Positions 1-7,386 of a stretch of 27,046 bases of DNA are shown here, piece after piece (the first letter of the stretch is position 1; the number at the start of each line of letters is the position of its first letter). The DNA comes from RYN-431 sp036388295 (GTDB lineage: Bacteria > Planctomycetota > Phycisphaerae > Tepidisphaerales > Tepidisphaeraceae). The DNA lies in assembly GCA_036388295.1 (NCBI GenBank), contig DASVSC010000001.1:1-27046 (forward strand), in the 5' to 3' direction. The position numbers were made by a program, and so were the translations under genes. The notes under the pieces were generated by a model, which saw only the letters and a program-made list of their open reading frames with translations, was not told the origin of the DNA and did not search any database.

Positions 1-1
1 C

Positions 2-2101
2 CGGGAACTGGAGTTGTCGTACGAAGTCCGATTCGGCGACCCGCTCAAGGCCGTCGACACGCTGACGCAACAGCAGCAGCAGAACCCCGATAATCCTCAA
101 GCCGCCGGCCGACTCGGCGCGGCCTTGGAACAGGTCGCCGCGGCCCGCAAGGGCGACGAGGCCAAGCCGTTCCTGAGCCGGGCCGCCGAAGTTTACGAAA
201 AGGCGTTCGCGCAGTTCCCGCAAGACCTGCGGTTCCTGGCCGCCTATACCGAGATCCAGCGTCGCCTCGGCCAGCCGCAGGTGGCCGAGCAGGCCGTCGA
301 GAAGGCGGCCGCGAACCCGATTTATCAAGACAGGCCCGAAGTCTCGCAGTTGCTGGCGGACCAATACGTGCGGTCCGGGAAGCTCAACGACGCGGCGCGC
401 GTGTTGAGCGAAGTCATCGACCGCACCAAGCCCGCCCCCGCGGACTCGGTACAGCGTCTGGCCCTGATTCTGGCGGGGCAGAACCGGTTGCCCGAAGCGC
501 TGAAGGTGCTCGACGTTCGGGCCGACGACGCGGGCGTGCAGCGGCAGCGGATCACGCTCCTGCTCGATGCCGGCGACATCCCCGGCGCCCGCCAGGCCGC
601 GGAAACCGCGCTGGCGACCCACACCGACCCGGACACCTACCTGCTTGCCGCGTTCACGGAATTGCGTGCCGGCAATTACGACCGGTGCGAGGGCTTCGTG
701 AATAAGGTGCTCGCCGTTCGGCCCAACGACGGGGCGGCATTGTTCTACCGCTCGCAGGTGCGCCTCAATCGTTCGCCAGCCGACCTGGACGGGGCTCGGG
801 ACGACTTGATTAAAGCCCGGGACGCTTCGCCGCGCAGCACCGACGTGCGCCTGATGCTGGCCGACCTGTACGGCCGGCGCGGGGACCGGGACGCGGCGCT
901 GACCGAACTGCAGCAGGCGTGGGCGGCCGACCGCAGTTCCGAACGCGTGTTGCTGCGCCTGGTGGACGCCTACGCCCGCTCGACGCCGCCCGCCTGGACG
1001 GCCGTGACGAACGTGTTCGCCGAAGCCAAGGCCAACCCGCAGTTGGCAAAGGACCCGGACGTGCTGCTGGCCGAGGCCGATACGTGGGCCAAACGCAACG
1101 ACCCGGCCAAGGCCGTCGCCACTGCCAAGGCCGCGCTCGCGGTCGATCCGAAGAACGCGTCGCTGCAGCAGGGGTATTACGAAGTGCTGATGCGCGCCAA
1201 GGCCTACCGCGACGTGGTGGCCGAGACGGGCGCGGCGCTGCAGGAGACGCCCGACGCTTGGTGGCTGTACCGCATGCGGGGCTTGGCGTACCGGCAACTG
1301 GACCAGCGGCCCGAAGCGCAAAAGGCGATGGACGCGGCCTTCAACCTTGCCGGCGCGTCGGCCAACGTCGAGGTGATCGCACTGGTCGCGCGGTCGTATG
1401 CCGAGTCGGTCGACCCGAAATCCGCAGCCGCCAAACTCGAGCCGTTCGCCGAACCCATGCTGCAGGTGATGGCGGCCGAGATGATTCACGACACCGGCGA
1501 CCTGGCCGGCTCGATCGCCAAGCTGGAATCGCTGCTAGCCGACCGCAGTCGGCTCAGCCCGCCGGTCACACGCCGCGCGCTGCAGGCGTTGGGCCTGTGC
1601 TACATGGAGAGCGTGCCGGTCAAAGCCAAGCAGGCCCGCGGCGTGTTCGAGGAACTGCTCAAGCAGACGCCCAACGACGTCTCGCTGCTGAACAACATGG
1701 CCTGCATGCTGCTGCTGCCCGACAGCGGCGGCACGCCGGCCGAGGCGCTCAAGCACGCGCAGCGCGCCTCGGAAGTGATCGCCACCATGGACGCCCCGCA
1801 GCTGGTGCCCCTCGTCCAGGACACCCACGGCTGGGCGCTGGTGAAAAACAACCGCGTTCCTGAAGGATTGGATTTGCTCCGCCGTGCCGCCGACGCGTCG
1901 ACGTTCCCGGACGTAGCCGTCCATTTGGCCGAGGCGTACCTGCTGTCGGGCGACCTGAACGGGGCCGAAGCGGCACTGGTCGACGCCCGCAGCCGCGTCG
2001 AAGCGGCCAAGCGGCAGCGACAGCCGATCGACGCGACGCTGGAAGACCGCGTGTCTCGTTTATCGGACGATTTGGCGAAGAGAAAGGCCGCTGCCGGGTG
2101 A
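2..2101 (+). CDS. TPR-repeat protein, 5' end outside window
   Basis: The reading frame is open back to base 2 with no convincing start (the TTG at 14 has no ribosome binding site), so the N-terminus, including any signal peptide or lipobox, lies outside the window. About 700 residues are visible. They are made almost entirely of degenerate 34-residue tetratricopeptide helical hairpins, for example YGRRGDRDAALTELQQA near base 870-920 and RNDPAKAVATAKAALAVDP near base 1095-1150. TPR arrays are protein-protein scaffolds. The next gene on the same strand is a polysaccharide co-polymerase/tyrosine kinase, and a PEP-CTERM protein lies elsewhere in the window. A role like the large TPR proteins of exopolysaccharide/PEP-CTERM export loci is therefore plausible, but this is inference from context. 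The stop TGA is followed by 286 bp before the kinase. Confidence 0.85.
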   Translation, partial: RELELSYEVRFGDPLKAVDTLTQQQQQNPDNPQAAGRLGAALEQVAAARKGDEAKPFLSRAAEVYEKAFAQFPQDLRFLAAYTEIQRRLGQPQVAEQAVEKAAANPIYQDRPEVSQLLADQYVRSGKLNDAARVLSEVIDRTKPAPADSVQRLALILAGQNRLPEALKVLDVRADDAGVQRQRITLLLDAGDIPGARQAAETALATHTDPDTYLLAAFTELRAGNYDRCEGFVNKVLAVRPNDGAALFYRSQVRLNRSPADLDGARDDLIKARDASPRSTDVRLMLADLYGRRGDRDAALTELQQAWAADRSSERVLLRLVDAYARSTPPAWTAVTNVFAEAKANPQLAKDPDVLLAEADTWAKRNDPAKAVATAKAALAVDPKNASLQQGYYEVLMRAKAYRDVVAETGAALQETPDAWWLYRMRGLAYRQLDQRPEAQKAMDAAFNLAGASANVEVIALVARSYAESVDPKSAAAKLEPFAEPMLQVMAAEMIHDTGDLAGSIAKLESLLADRSRLSPPVTRRALQALGLCYMESVPVKAKQARGVFEELLKQTPNDVSLLNNMACMLLLPDSGGTPAEALKHAQRASEVIATMDAPQLVPLVQDTHGWALVKNNRVPEGLDLLRRAADASTFPDVAVHLAEAYLLSGDLNGAEAALVDARSRVEAAKRQRQPIDATLEDRVSRLSDDLAKRKAAAG

Positions 2102-2298
2102 GGCGGGTGAACCGCAATCGGTGCCTTGGCCTTAGGCAGCCCGCGGGCACTTAGTCCGCAAACTTCGGGTCGAAACTGTCCAAAATGGGGCCTAAGTCCC
2201 TACAGATTTCCCTCCCGTGAAGGGGCGTCTTGTAGTAAATTACAGCACAGGACGTCGGCGGAACGGCAATCAACTGCCGTCCAAGCCGCTTCCTTCGC

Positions 2299-2324
2299 CG
2301 GCCGGCGGTTTTTGTTGCCGGCCG
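2299..2324 (+). promoter_or_regulatory. Hairpin in the leader of the tyrosine kinase gene
   Basis: Within the 286-bp gap between the TPR gene and the kinase, CGGCCGGC (2299-2306) pairs perfectly with GCCGGCCG (2317-2324) across a T-rich 10-base loop. A second small stem, GTCC/GGAC, lies near 2352-2364. The structures sit 25-90 bases upstream of the kinase start. They could be a leader element or a terminator for the TPR gene. I compared them mentally with the GEMM cyclic-di-GMP riboswitch pattern and saw no match. No clear sigma-70 promoter was seen in this gap. Confidence 0.35.
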
Positions 2325-2387
2325 TTCACGCAGATGTTTGACGCCGGGATCGTCCAGGTCGGACGAACCGGGTCGTAGGAGTTGGGT

Positions 2388-4622
2388 ATGACGACGTTGC
2401 CGACGACTTCCACTTTTCGCTTGCCCCGCGCCCCCGGCCAAGGCGGGCCGGTGCTTCCGCCCCCGCAGCCGCCCGGCGGCGGTGCCGGCGGGGCGGCGCC
2501 CGCGCTGTCGCCGGCCGACGTCTGGCGCGTGATCCGCGGCAACGTGTGGCTGATCATTGCCAGCGTCATTCTCGCCATCGCCGTGGGCATTGGCGTCTAT
2601 TCATATCTGCTCAAGAACAATCCCAAGTACCGCTCCGTCGGCCAACTGCTGGTCAACCGGCCGTACCGGATCAACCCGACGAACGACCGCACCAACGACA
2701 TGTCGATCGAAGATTTCAATCTTCAGGTCGAACAGCGCACGCAACAGCAGCAGCTAATGAGCGAGGCGCTCTGGAACGACGTGCTGCAGAACAATGAACT
2801 GATCCGCAAGTCGGCTTGGTTCCGGAACTTGCAAAGTATCGCCGACCGTACCGGCGTCGACGCCGCCCGTCTGGCCCGTGAGGACCTTGAAGACAATTTG
2901 CGCGCCACACCGATTAACGAGTCGAAACTGCTGTCGCTGTCGATGGACTGCTCCTACGCCGACGACGCCCACGATATTGTCGAAGCCATCGGCAACACCC
3001 ACATTCGCAATCTGCAGCAGCGCACGTTCGACCGCACGAATCAGGAACTGGAGTCGGCCAAGCAGTGGCAGACCCGGTACACGAACAGCATCAAGCAGAC
3101 CAAAGACAAGATGAACGTCCAGATGTCGCGCGGCAGCGTCGACGTCGGCCGCCAGACGATCAAAGAAATGGAATTAGGTCAGCTGATCGGTGCCCAGATC
3201 AAGGCACGCCTCGAAGCCAATGAGGCCACCGGCCAGCTCGATGCGATCACCAACCAGATCAACAGCGGCAAAGACCCGTACCAGGTCGAGCTGATCGTCC
3301 GCAACGACGCGAGCATCCAACGCCTGCAGCAAATGCTCGACAGTCTGGATTTGGACATCGACTCGCAGACCATCAGCGGCGATCAGTCGCCCAACGCCAA
3401 GGCCCGCGTCAGCAACCGCACCGCCGTCCGTACCAAGCTGGCCAACAGCGAAGCCAGCGCCCGTGCGATGGCCCGGTCGCAGCTGATCGATTCGGGTCGA
3501 AGCGAGGCGACCGGCAGAAAGACCGAAGCGGATGCCCTGGACGCCCGCGTCGAATCACTGCGGAATGAACTCAGCGAAATCAGTGCCGCCCGTTCTGAGT
3601 TCAACTCGCTCAAGGACGAGTTCGACGACTACAAGACTAAAGAGCGCGAGATGGCCGAGCGCGTGGCCGTGCTGCAGAATGCGGCCCGGCAGCAGATCGC
3701 CTCGGTCAGCTGGTCCAGCCTGCCGACCCGGCCCGATACCCTCAGCAGCCCCAACCTCCGCGTCATTCTGCCGATGGCCATCGTGGCCGGCTTGGCGCTG
3801 AGCCTGGGCATCGCCTTCCTGCGTGAACTGGCCGACACCAGCGTCCGCAGCCCGCGCGACATCATCCGCGTCGGCCCGATGAACGTGCTGGGCATGGTCG
3901 CCCGAGAGAGCGACGACCCGGAACTCAGCGGCGTCCCGCTGCACACCGTGATCAGCACCGCGCCCCAAAGCCTGCTGGCGGAGCAACTGCGGCAGGTACG
4001 CACGCGGCTGCAACACGCCGTCAGCCTCGACACCACGCGGACCATCCTCGTCACCAGCCCCGGCCCCGGCGACGGCAAAACGACCATCGCCTGCAACCTG
4101 GGCGCGGGCCTGGCCCTCAACGGCCGCCGCATCCTGTTGGTGGATGCCAACTTCCACCGCCCGGTGCTGCACAAGCTCTACAACGTGAGCAACGACACCG
4201 GCTTCAGCAACGTGCTGGAATCGGTCAGCAACCTGGAAGGGGCCGTCAAAAAGACGCCGGTCGCCAATCTGGAAGTACTCACCACCGGCCCGCGGGCGGC
4301 GAACCAGACCGAACTGCTGGAAAGCCCGCTGTTCATCGAGTTCATCGAGCGGGCCCTGGAAGAGTACGACCACGTCATCTTCGACGCCGGCCCGCTGCTG
4401 GTGGTCAGTGAAGCGGTGGCCCTGGCCCCGCGCGTCGACGGCGTGGTCACGGTCGTCCGGGCCAAGCAAAACACCCGCGGCATGCTCACCCGGGTGAAGG
4501 ACACGCTCAAGCAGATCAAGGCCGAACAGATCGGCGTGGTCCTCAACGGCGTCCACACCGTCGGCGGCGGCTACTACGCCCGGAACATCAAGACGTACTA
4601 CGACTACCAGACCGAGAAGTAA
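2388..4622 (+). CDS. Wzz-type polysaccharide co-polymerase / BY-kinase
   Basis: This 744-residue inner-membrane protein combines a chain-length-determinant (Wzz) domain with a cytoplasmic bacterial tyrosine autokinase. After a Pro/Gly-rich N-terminus, TM1 lies at about residues 53-75. A long, partly coiled-coil periplasmic part follows, then TM2 at about 459-480 preceded by the usual Pro-rich stretch. The kinase has Walker A GPGDGKTT (559-566), Walker A' LLVDAN with Asp586, and Walker B VIFDAGP with Asp666. The C-terminus is a tyrosine cluster (Tyr729, 730, 737, 738 and 740), the usual autophosphorylation tail. The ATG at 2388 has AGGAG at 2377-2381, six bases away, and is preferred over the in-frame TTG at 2382. 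The family controls polymerisation and export of exopolysaccharide by cycles of tyrosine phosphorylation. No matching phosphatase is in the window. Confidence 0.93.
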   Translation: MTTLPTTSTFRLPRAPGQGGPVLPPPQPPGGGAGGAAPALSPADVWRVIRGNVWLIIASVILAIAVGIGVYSYLLKNNPKYRSVGQLLVNRPYRINPTNDRTNDMSIEDFNLQVEQRTQQQQLMSEALWNDVLQNNELIRKSAWFRNLQSIADRTGVDAARLAREDLEDNLRATPINESKLLSLSMDCSYADDAHDIVEAIGNTHIRNLQQRTFDRTNQELESAKQWQTRYTNSIKQTKDKMNVQMSRGSVDVGRQTIKEMELGQLIGAQIKARLEANEATGQLDAITNQINSGKDPYQVELIVRNDASIQRLQQMLDSLDLDIDSQTISGDQSPNAKARVSNRTAVRTKLANSEASARAMARSQLIDSGRSEATGRKTEADALDARVESLRNELSEISAARSEFNSLKDEFDDYKTKEREMAERVAVLQNAARQQIASVSWSSLPTRPDTLSSPNLRVILPMAIVAGLALSLGIAFLRELADTSVRSPRDIIRVGPMNVLGMVARESDDPELSGVPLHTVISTAPQSLLAEQLRQVRTRLQHAVSLDTTRTILVTSPGPGDGKTTIACNLGAGLALNGRRILLVDANFHRPVLHKLYNVSNDTGFSNVLESVSNLEGAVKKTPVANLEVLTTGPRAANQTELLESPLFIEFIERALEEYDHVIFDAGPLLVVSEAVALAPRVDGVVTVVRAKQNTRGMLTRVKDTLKQIKAEQIGVVLNGVHTVGGGYYARNIKTYYDYQTEK

Positions 4623-4647
4623 GCCAAACTTTCCCGTACGCCAATCA

Positions 4648-4681
4648 CCCGCGGGGCCGACGGAAACGTCGGCCCCGCGGG
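4648..4681 (+). terminator. Terminator-like hairpin after the BY-kinase gene
   Basis: A perfect 15-bp GC-rich stem (4648-4662 with 4667-4681) closes on a GAAA tetraloop, 25 bases after the kinase stop. The downstream sequence is only moderately T-rich, so it lacks a classical U-tract. Position and stability still make it the most likely 3' end of the TPR/kinase transcription unit. Confidence 0.7.
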
Positions 4682-4790
4682 CGTTCATCCGGTTGTTCTG
4701 TCCGGCGTATTAACGCTATTCCAGATGTGTCGTCCTGTGGGTCAGTCTTATCCCCCAACGCCGGGCACTCGGGACGGTAGCGGCGGTTTG

Positions 4791-4960
4791 GACCTGCTTC
4801 ACGTCGCGGTCGCCGAGTTCGCGGGGATGCCAGTGGCCGCCGGTGCACAGAAAGCGGAGGAACGGCTTCACCCAAGCCGCGTAGCACTCGGCCATGACAT
4901 CGGCCAGTTTGCTGGCGTTGCGCGACGTGAGCGAAATGGTCGAGCAGACGCATGGACGTC
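4791..4960 (-). pseudogene. Relic of an IntI-type tyrosine integrase N-terminus
   Basis: On the minus strand, the frame beginning near 4907 reads MAECYAAWVKPFLRFL and, a few residues later, HWHPRELGDRDVKQV. This resembles the SAM-like N-terminal domain of integron/XerC-type tyrosine recombinases (family pattern: EeaYvxWikrFirFH..rHPreLge.eVeaFL). Upstream, a different frame reads MRLLDHFAH, like the preceding RLxHYs motif, so a frameshift is likely. After KQV the similarity stops and none of the catalytic R...HxxR...Y part is present. The relic points away from the four cassettes, with its N-terminus toward them, which is the normal intI/attI/cassette geometry. Only about 50 residues are recognisable, so the call is tentative. 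The only open frame of any length here, 102 codons at 4645-4953, does not encode the integrase-like part. Confidence 0.5.
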
Positions 4961-5124
4961 TCTGCCTTTACACGAACCGTATCCCAGCATCGTGGCAGGT
5001 CTAAGGAATCATTCTGGACAGTCTAAATCTTTGCGGATTAGGATGATGCCGGCATTGGCCGCCGGATGAGGCGGTCCGTGTTGTGCGGGCTGCATTCCAT
5101 AGAATAACAGTTAGTGGGCAGACG

Positions 5125-5508
5125 ATGCGTCTCTTGCCATCCGACGAAGACATCATCGAGGGTGTTCGTTCATCGCAGCGTCATCGACGTGCGATCGGGG
5201 CCATCTGTGCTGTTCTCGGCGTCTCCGGTGTGCTTCTGATTCTCTACTTCGTCAATGGCCTGTACGACCAATCAAAGGCTTTGCATGCCGAGATCGCGCG
5301 GGCTTCGCAGCCGACCACGCAGCAAGTCGCGACCTCACTTGATGAGACGTGTTACGTGATGGGTTTCACTCTTGGCTTTTTATGTGCCGGTGGTCTCGCA
5401 GGCATGAGTTCTTTAGCCGCGCACGGTTGCGTTTGGTTGCTGACAGGCGGCAGTCGCAAAGATAAGCTGCTGCTCAAGTGCTGGGACGCCCGAGTGGCTG
5501 CCGACTAA
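5125..5508 (+). CDS. Cassette 1: small membrane protein, unknown function
   Basis: The product is 127 residues and I do not recognise its family. It has a charged N-terminus (MRLLPSDEDIIEG), a first membrane segment at about residues 27-47 (GAICAVLGVSGVLLILYFV), a soluble linker rich in Ala, Gln and Thr, and a second hydrophobic segment at about 80-108 containing GFTLGFLCAGGLAG. The basic C-terminus ends WDARVAAD. Both segments suggest an inner-membrane hairpin. The ATG at 5125 lies 15 bases after a GTTAG core-like sequence at 5110-5114, as in integron cassettes, so I prefer it to the in-frame GTG at 5083, which would translate the recombination region. No clear Shine-Dalgarno is present. The stop TAA is part of the following attC. 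Confidence 0.65.
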   Translation: MRLLPSDEDIIEGVRSSQRHRRAIGAICAVLGVSGVLLILYFVNGLYDQSKALHAEIARASQPTTQQVATSLDETCYVMGFTLGFLCAGGLAGMSSLAAHGCVWLLTGGSRKDKLLLKCWDARVAAD

Positions 5509-5556
5509 CCACCCGCTGCAGCGGACCGGCCACTGAACGGATTCGCATTATGCGGC
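5505..5556. other. attC-like site 1, between cassettes 1 and 2
   Basis: CCGCTGCAGCGG (5513-5525 region) pairs with CCACTGAACGG (5530-5540), leaving one unpaired base in the first arm, as in folded attC sites. A CTAAC box starts the site and GCATTATGC ends it, a degenerate form of GCGTTAGGC. The central loop is minimal, so this is the shortest of the four sites. The degenerate core creates the ATG of the next gene. Confidence 0.65.
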
Positions 5557-6023
5557 AAAGACTCTTCATCCTCACCATCGTCACGTCGTTGTTGCTCTGC
5601 ATACTGACGCTGATTTTGTGCGTACGCAGCTTCACCACATTCGATGGTCTGACTTGGCTGAACGACGAGCGGGAGAGCGGCCTTTGGTCAGCAAGGGGTC
5701 GGTTGATGTTCTTCACAAACGGTGCAGACACAGCACCGATGTGGCCGCGTTTCAGCGGTTGGAAGTGCGAAACTGATACGGCAGATGGATTGATGTCGAT
5801 CGAAGCTCCGCAAACACAAAGTCGGACGACGCGGTTTGCGGGTTTTGCATTGATGCACGTTGCCGAGCCTGGAGTGCCGCCCGTCAGCATGAGCGCCGTC
5901 GCGGTGCCGCAGTGGTTCATTGTGCTGATCGTGCTGATACTGCCGGGCATCTGGTTGTTTGATATCTTGCGAACACGGCGGGTGGTTCGGACAACGGGAG
6001 TGGCCGTCCTTACTGCCGCATAG
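5550..6023 (+). CDS. Cassette 2: small protein with two membrane segments
   Basis: The product is 157 residues. An N-terminal membrane segment (LFILTIVTSLLLCILTLILCV) is followed by an extracytoplasmic middle with FDGLTWLNDERESGLWSARG and a Trp/Pro-rich part. A second segment near the C-terminus (VPQWFIVLIVLILPGIWLFD) is followed by the basic run ILRTRRVVRTT. The layout and the VPxWFIVLIxxILPxxWL signature resemble a widespread family of small planctomycete membrane proteins that often end in a zinc ribbon, which is absent here. I know no function for that family. The ATG at 5550 lies inside the attC core, so the reading frame begins in the recombination site. A longer in-frame version from 5478 would translate attC and is unlikely. 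The stop TAG coincides with the start of attC site 2. Confidence 0.7.
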   Translation: MRQRLFILTIVTSLLLCILTLILCVRSFTTFDGLTWLNDERESGLWSARGRLMFFTNGADTAPMWPRFSGWKCETDTADGLMSIEAPQTQSRTTRFAGFALMHVAEPGVPPVSMSAVAVPQWFIVLIVLILPGIWLFDILRTRRVVRTTGVAVLTAA

Positions 6024-6120
6024 CCACCCGCTGCAGTGGACCGGCCCCGGCGTCGGGGTTGTTCAGGCGAGAAAGTCTCCTCGTCCGGCCTCAGGCACTG
6101 AACGGTTTTGCGTTAGGCGG
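6019..6120. other. attC-like site 2, between cassettes 2 and 3
   Basis: This is the most complete site. CCGCTGCAGTGGACCGGCC near 6029 is complementary to the CACTGAACGG arm at about 6095-6105, apart from the extra G. A loop of about 50 bases lies between the arms. The site ends in a canonical core, GCGTTAGGC (6110-6118). The next gene starts 17 bases after the core. Confidence 0.72.
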
Positions 6121-6134
6121 CAGAGGAGCGACCT

Positions 6135-6560
6135 ATGCGACGACTCATGATCTTCTTTGCGCTGCTCGACGCAGGCGTCTTGGCAGCATACGCGGACCGG
6201 TTACCGGGCTATTTCACTGGCCTGTCACACCAGCCGGTGCTCAGTTTGATCTGTCTGCTGGCCATGGTCGCGCTGGCGGCATCGGTTTACGGCCTGATCT
6301 TCGATCGCGCCTGGGTGTTCGCGCTTAACTACGTCCTCTTTCCATTTCGGCTGGTTCTGGCCTTATTGTCGCTCATCTGGCTTGCGTGGCTCATCCTCCC
6401 GCCGCGGCCGTCCGTCTTTCTGAACGAAATCGTTTACGGAGCGGCCGTCGCTTTCGAAGGCGTGCGGCTGGGGCTGACCATCATGTTGCACGTCGGACGT
6501 CGTCAACAGCAGCATCACCATCCGCTGCAGTGGACCGGCCCCGGCGTCCGAGCCGCTTAG
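6135..6560 (+). CDS. Cassette 3: small polytopic membrane protein
   Basis: The product is 141 residues with about three membrane segments: LMIFFALLDAGVLAAYA, PVLSLICLLAMVALAASVYG, and the long hydrophobic stretch from ALNYVLFPFRLVLALLSLIW to LAWLILPP. An amphipathic segment with GAAVAFEGVRLGLTIML follows. I do not recognise the family. A good ribosome binding site, AGAGGAG at 6122-6128, lies six bases before the ATG and directly after the attC core. The last residues (HHPLQWTGPGVRAA) are translated from attC site 3, and the stop TAG lies in its degenerate end, so the native tail may have been different before the site decayed. Confidence 0.7.
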   Translation: MRRLMIFFALLDAGVLAAYADRLPGYFTGLSHQPVLSLICLLAMVALAASVYGLIFDRAWVFALNYVLFPFRLVLALLSLIWLAWLILPPRPSVFLNEIVYGAAVAFEGVRLGLTIMLHVGRRQQQHHHPLQWTGPGVRAA

Positions 6561-6563
6561 GCA
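6515..6563. other. attC-like half site 3
   Basis: The 5' arm CCGCTGCAGTGGACCGGCC is intact, but the CACTGAACGG arm is missing. A CGCTTAGGC sequence (6555-6562) may be the remnant of the terminal core. A copy of a dispersed palindrome follows immediately (6565-6587), suggesting that the 3' half was lost or replaced there. Cassettes 3 and 4 would then be locked together. Confidence 0.5.
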
Positions 6564-6564
6564 T

Positions 6565-6587
6565 TTAGGGTCGGCACTGCGGACCAT
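6565..6587. repeat. Dispersed TAGGGTCC/GCGGACC palindrome, copy 1
   Basis: TTAGGGTCGGCACTGCGGAC is a diverged copy of the short palindrome seen at 24872-24894 and 25669-25708. It abuts the broken attC half site. Confidence 0.45.
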
Positions 6588-6632
6588 CTCGCTTGCGCAT
6601 CAAGTCGCACACGTCATTGAATGGATTGAGTT

Positions 6633-7376
6633 ATGGGTCAGGTCTCGGCCACCTTTGTCAAAGTCATCTTGAATCTTCGTGACTGGTTTTTCGATGTCGA
6701 GGTGCGCCCGCCGGCTCAATCGCTCTCGCATCTCGATCGTCTGAACATCCCGGCCGATCTCCGAGAGTTTTACTCACTCTGTGACGGTATTCGTATTGGG
6801 AAGGACAGTGCGGGCGAGCTTTATTCCTCCTCGCGAATGGCCGAGCGGTTTCCCGTTTGGCCGCAAGACCTCCACTCCTTCGACGAGCAGTTCCACTGGC
6901 GGCTGTTACCCATACGTGACGACGGATGCGGTGATTATGACTGCCTGGTAACGGGCGACGGTCCGTGCACCGGAGCCGTGATCTTTTGGGATCATGAGCT
7001 GCTTGAAAGCCCTGGATACTTGTTGGCTGGATCGCTGGCCGCGTATCTACGAATGTGGTCTGAGAATCTGCTGGCTGAATGGGATCAAACAGGCGGCGTC
7101 CTTCCGGCAGCACGACCGCCGAAACTGAAGGAGTGGCCGTGGCTTGGAAAGCCGGCTCTCGAACATCCCTGGCCTTTTGATACTAAGTGGCTGCGAGCGA
7201 ACGATCCGGACGCGGATCGGATTCTGCGTGACCGCCGTCAGCGTCGATGGCTTGAGCAGTACGGTAAGCCACAGCGGCGATTTGGCCTGTTCCCAAACCA
7301 CCCGCTGCAGTGGACCGGGGCCGCGGGTGTAGTTTCCAAAGTTCGGACGTGGTTGTGGCGCGGCCCCGGCCGCTGA
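6633..7376 (+). CDS. Cassette 4: SUKH/SMI1-KNR4 family protein
   Basis: The product is 247 residues. The fold signature is visible in LNIPADLREFYSLCDGIRIG (about residues 37-56) and, later, YDCLVTGDGPCTGAVIFWDHE with the aromatic/acidic pattern of SMI1/KNR4 (SUKH) domains. Many SUKH proteins are immunity proteins against polymorphic or contact-dependent toxins, but others have unrelated roles and no toxin gene is beside it. A Trp/Pro/Arg-rich region follows the domain. The last 30 or so residues (NHPLQWTGAAG onward) are translated from attC site 4, and the TGA stop is inside that site's CGCTGAACGG arm. The start ATG at 6633 is about 70 bases after the broken attC. No strong Shine-Dalgarno is present. 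Confidence 0.72.
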   Translation: MGQVSATFVKVILNLRDWFFDVEVRPPAQSLSHLDRLNIPADLREFYSLCDGIRIGKDSAGELYSSSRMAERFPVWPQDLHSFDEQFHWRLLPIRDDGCGDYDCLVTGDGPCTGAVIFWDHELLESPGYLLAGSLAAYLRMWSENLLAEWDQTGGVLPAARPPKLKEWPWLGKPALEHPWPFDTKWLRANDPDADRILRDRRQRRWLEQYGKPQRRFGLFPNHPLQWTGAAGVVSKVRTWLWRGPGR

Positions 7377-7386
7377 ACGGCTTTAT
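7296..7386. other. attC-like site 4, end of the array
   Basis: CCGCTGCAGTGGACCGGGGC (from 7302) followed by CGCG is complementary to CGCGGCCCCGGCC plus GCTGAACGG (7358-7380), apart from the extra G and a mismatch. The loop is about 35 bases. The expected GCGTTAGGC core is missing: CTTTATC follows and the convergent UdgX gene ends at 7387. This is where the array stops, by truncation or decay. Confidence 0.65.

Larger units (their letters stand above)
4791..7386. mobile_element. Degenerate chromosomal integron: intI relic plus four cassettes
   Basis: Four plus-strand genes (5125, 5550, 6135 and 6633) each end in or just before a copy of a palindrome starting CCGCTGCAG[TC]GGACCGG. Where complete, each copy ends in [GC]CTGAACGG or CACTGAACGG and then a GCGTTAGGC-like core. 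This is the attC layout: R'' and L'' arm, variable loop, then L' and R' arm, with one unpaired G in the L'' arm. Gene starts follow directly after the cores. An integrase-like relic faces the array on the opposite strand. The right edge is cut short at 7380-7386, where the convergent UdgX gene begins. All four products are short and lack housekeeping functions, as expected for cassettes. No intact integrase is in view, so movement would need one supplied elsewhere. Confidence 0.65.

Noticed and set aside
2126..2341. 71-codon frame in the leader of the tyrosine kinase gene
   Set aside because: It has no ribosome binding site or recognisable domain and overlaps the leader hairpin.
2299..2387. 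GEMM-type cyclic-di-GMP riboswitch before the exopolysaccharide kinase
   Set aside because: Only simple hairpins are visible. The conserved GEMM core was not found by eye.
3555..4688. 377-codon minus-strand open frame opposite the kinase domain
   Set aside because: It is a shadow of the BY-kinase, has no domain, and would start inside the terminator hairpin.
4725..5069. 114-codon plus-strand frame over the integrase relic
   Set aside because: The minus-strand reading gives integrase-like residues, while this one shows no domain.
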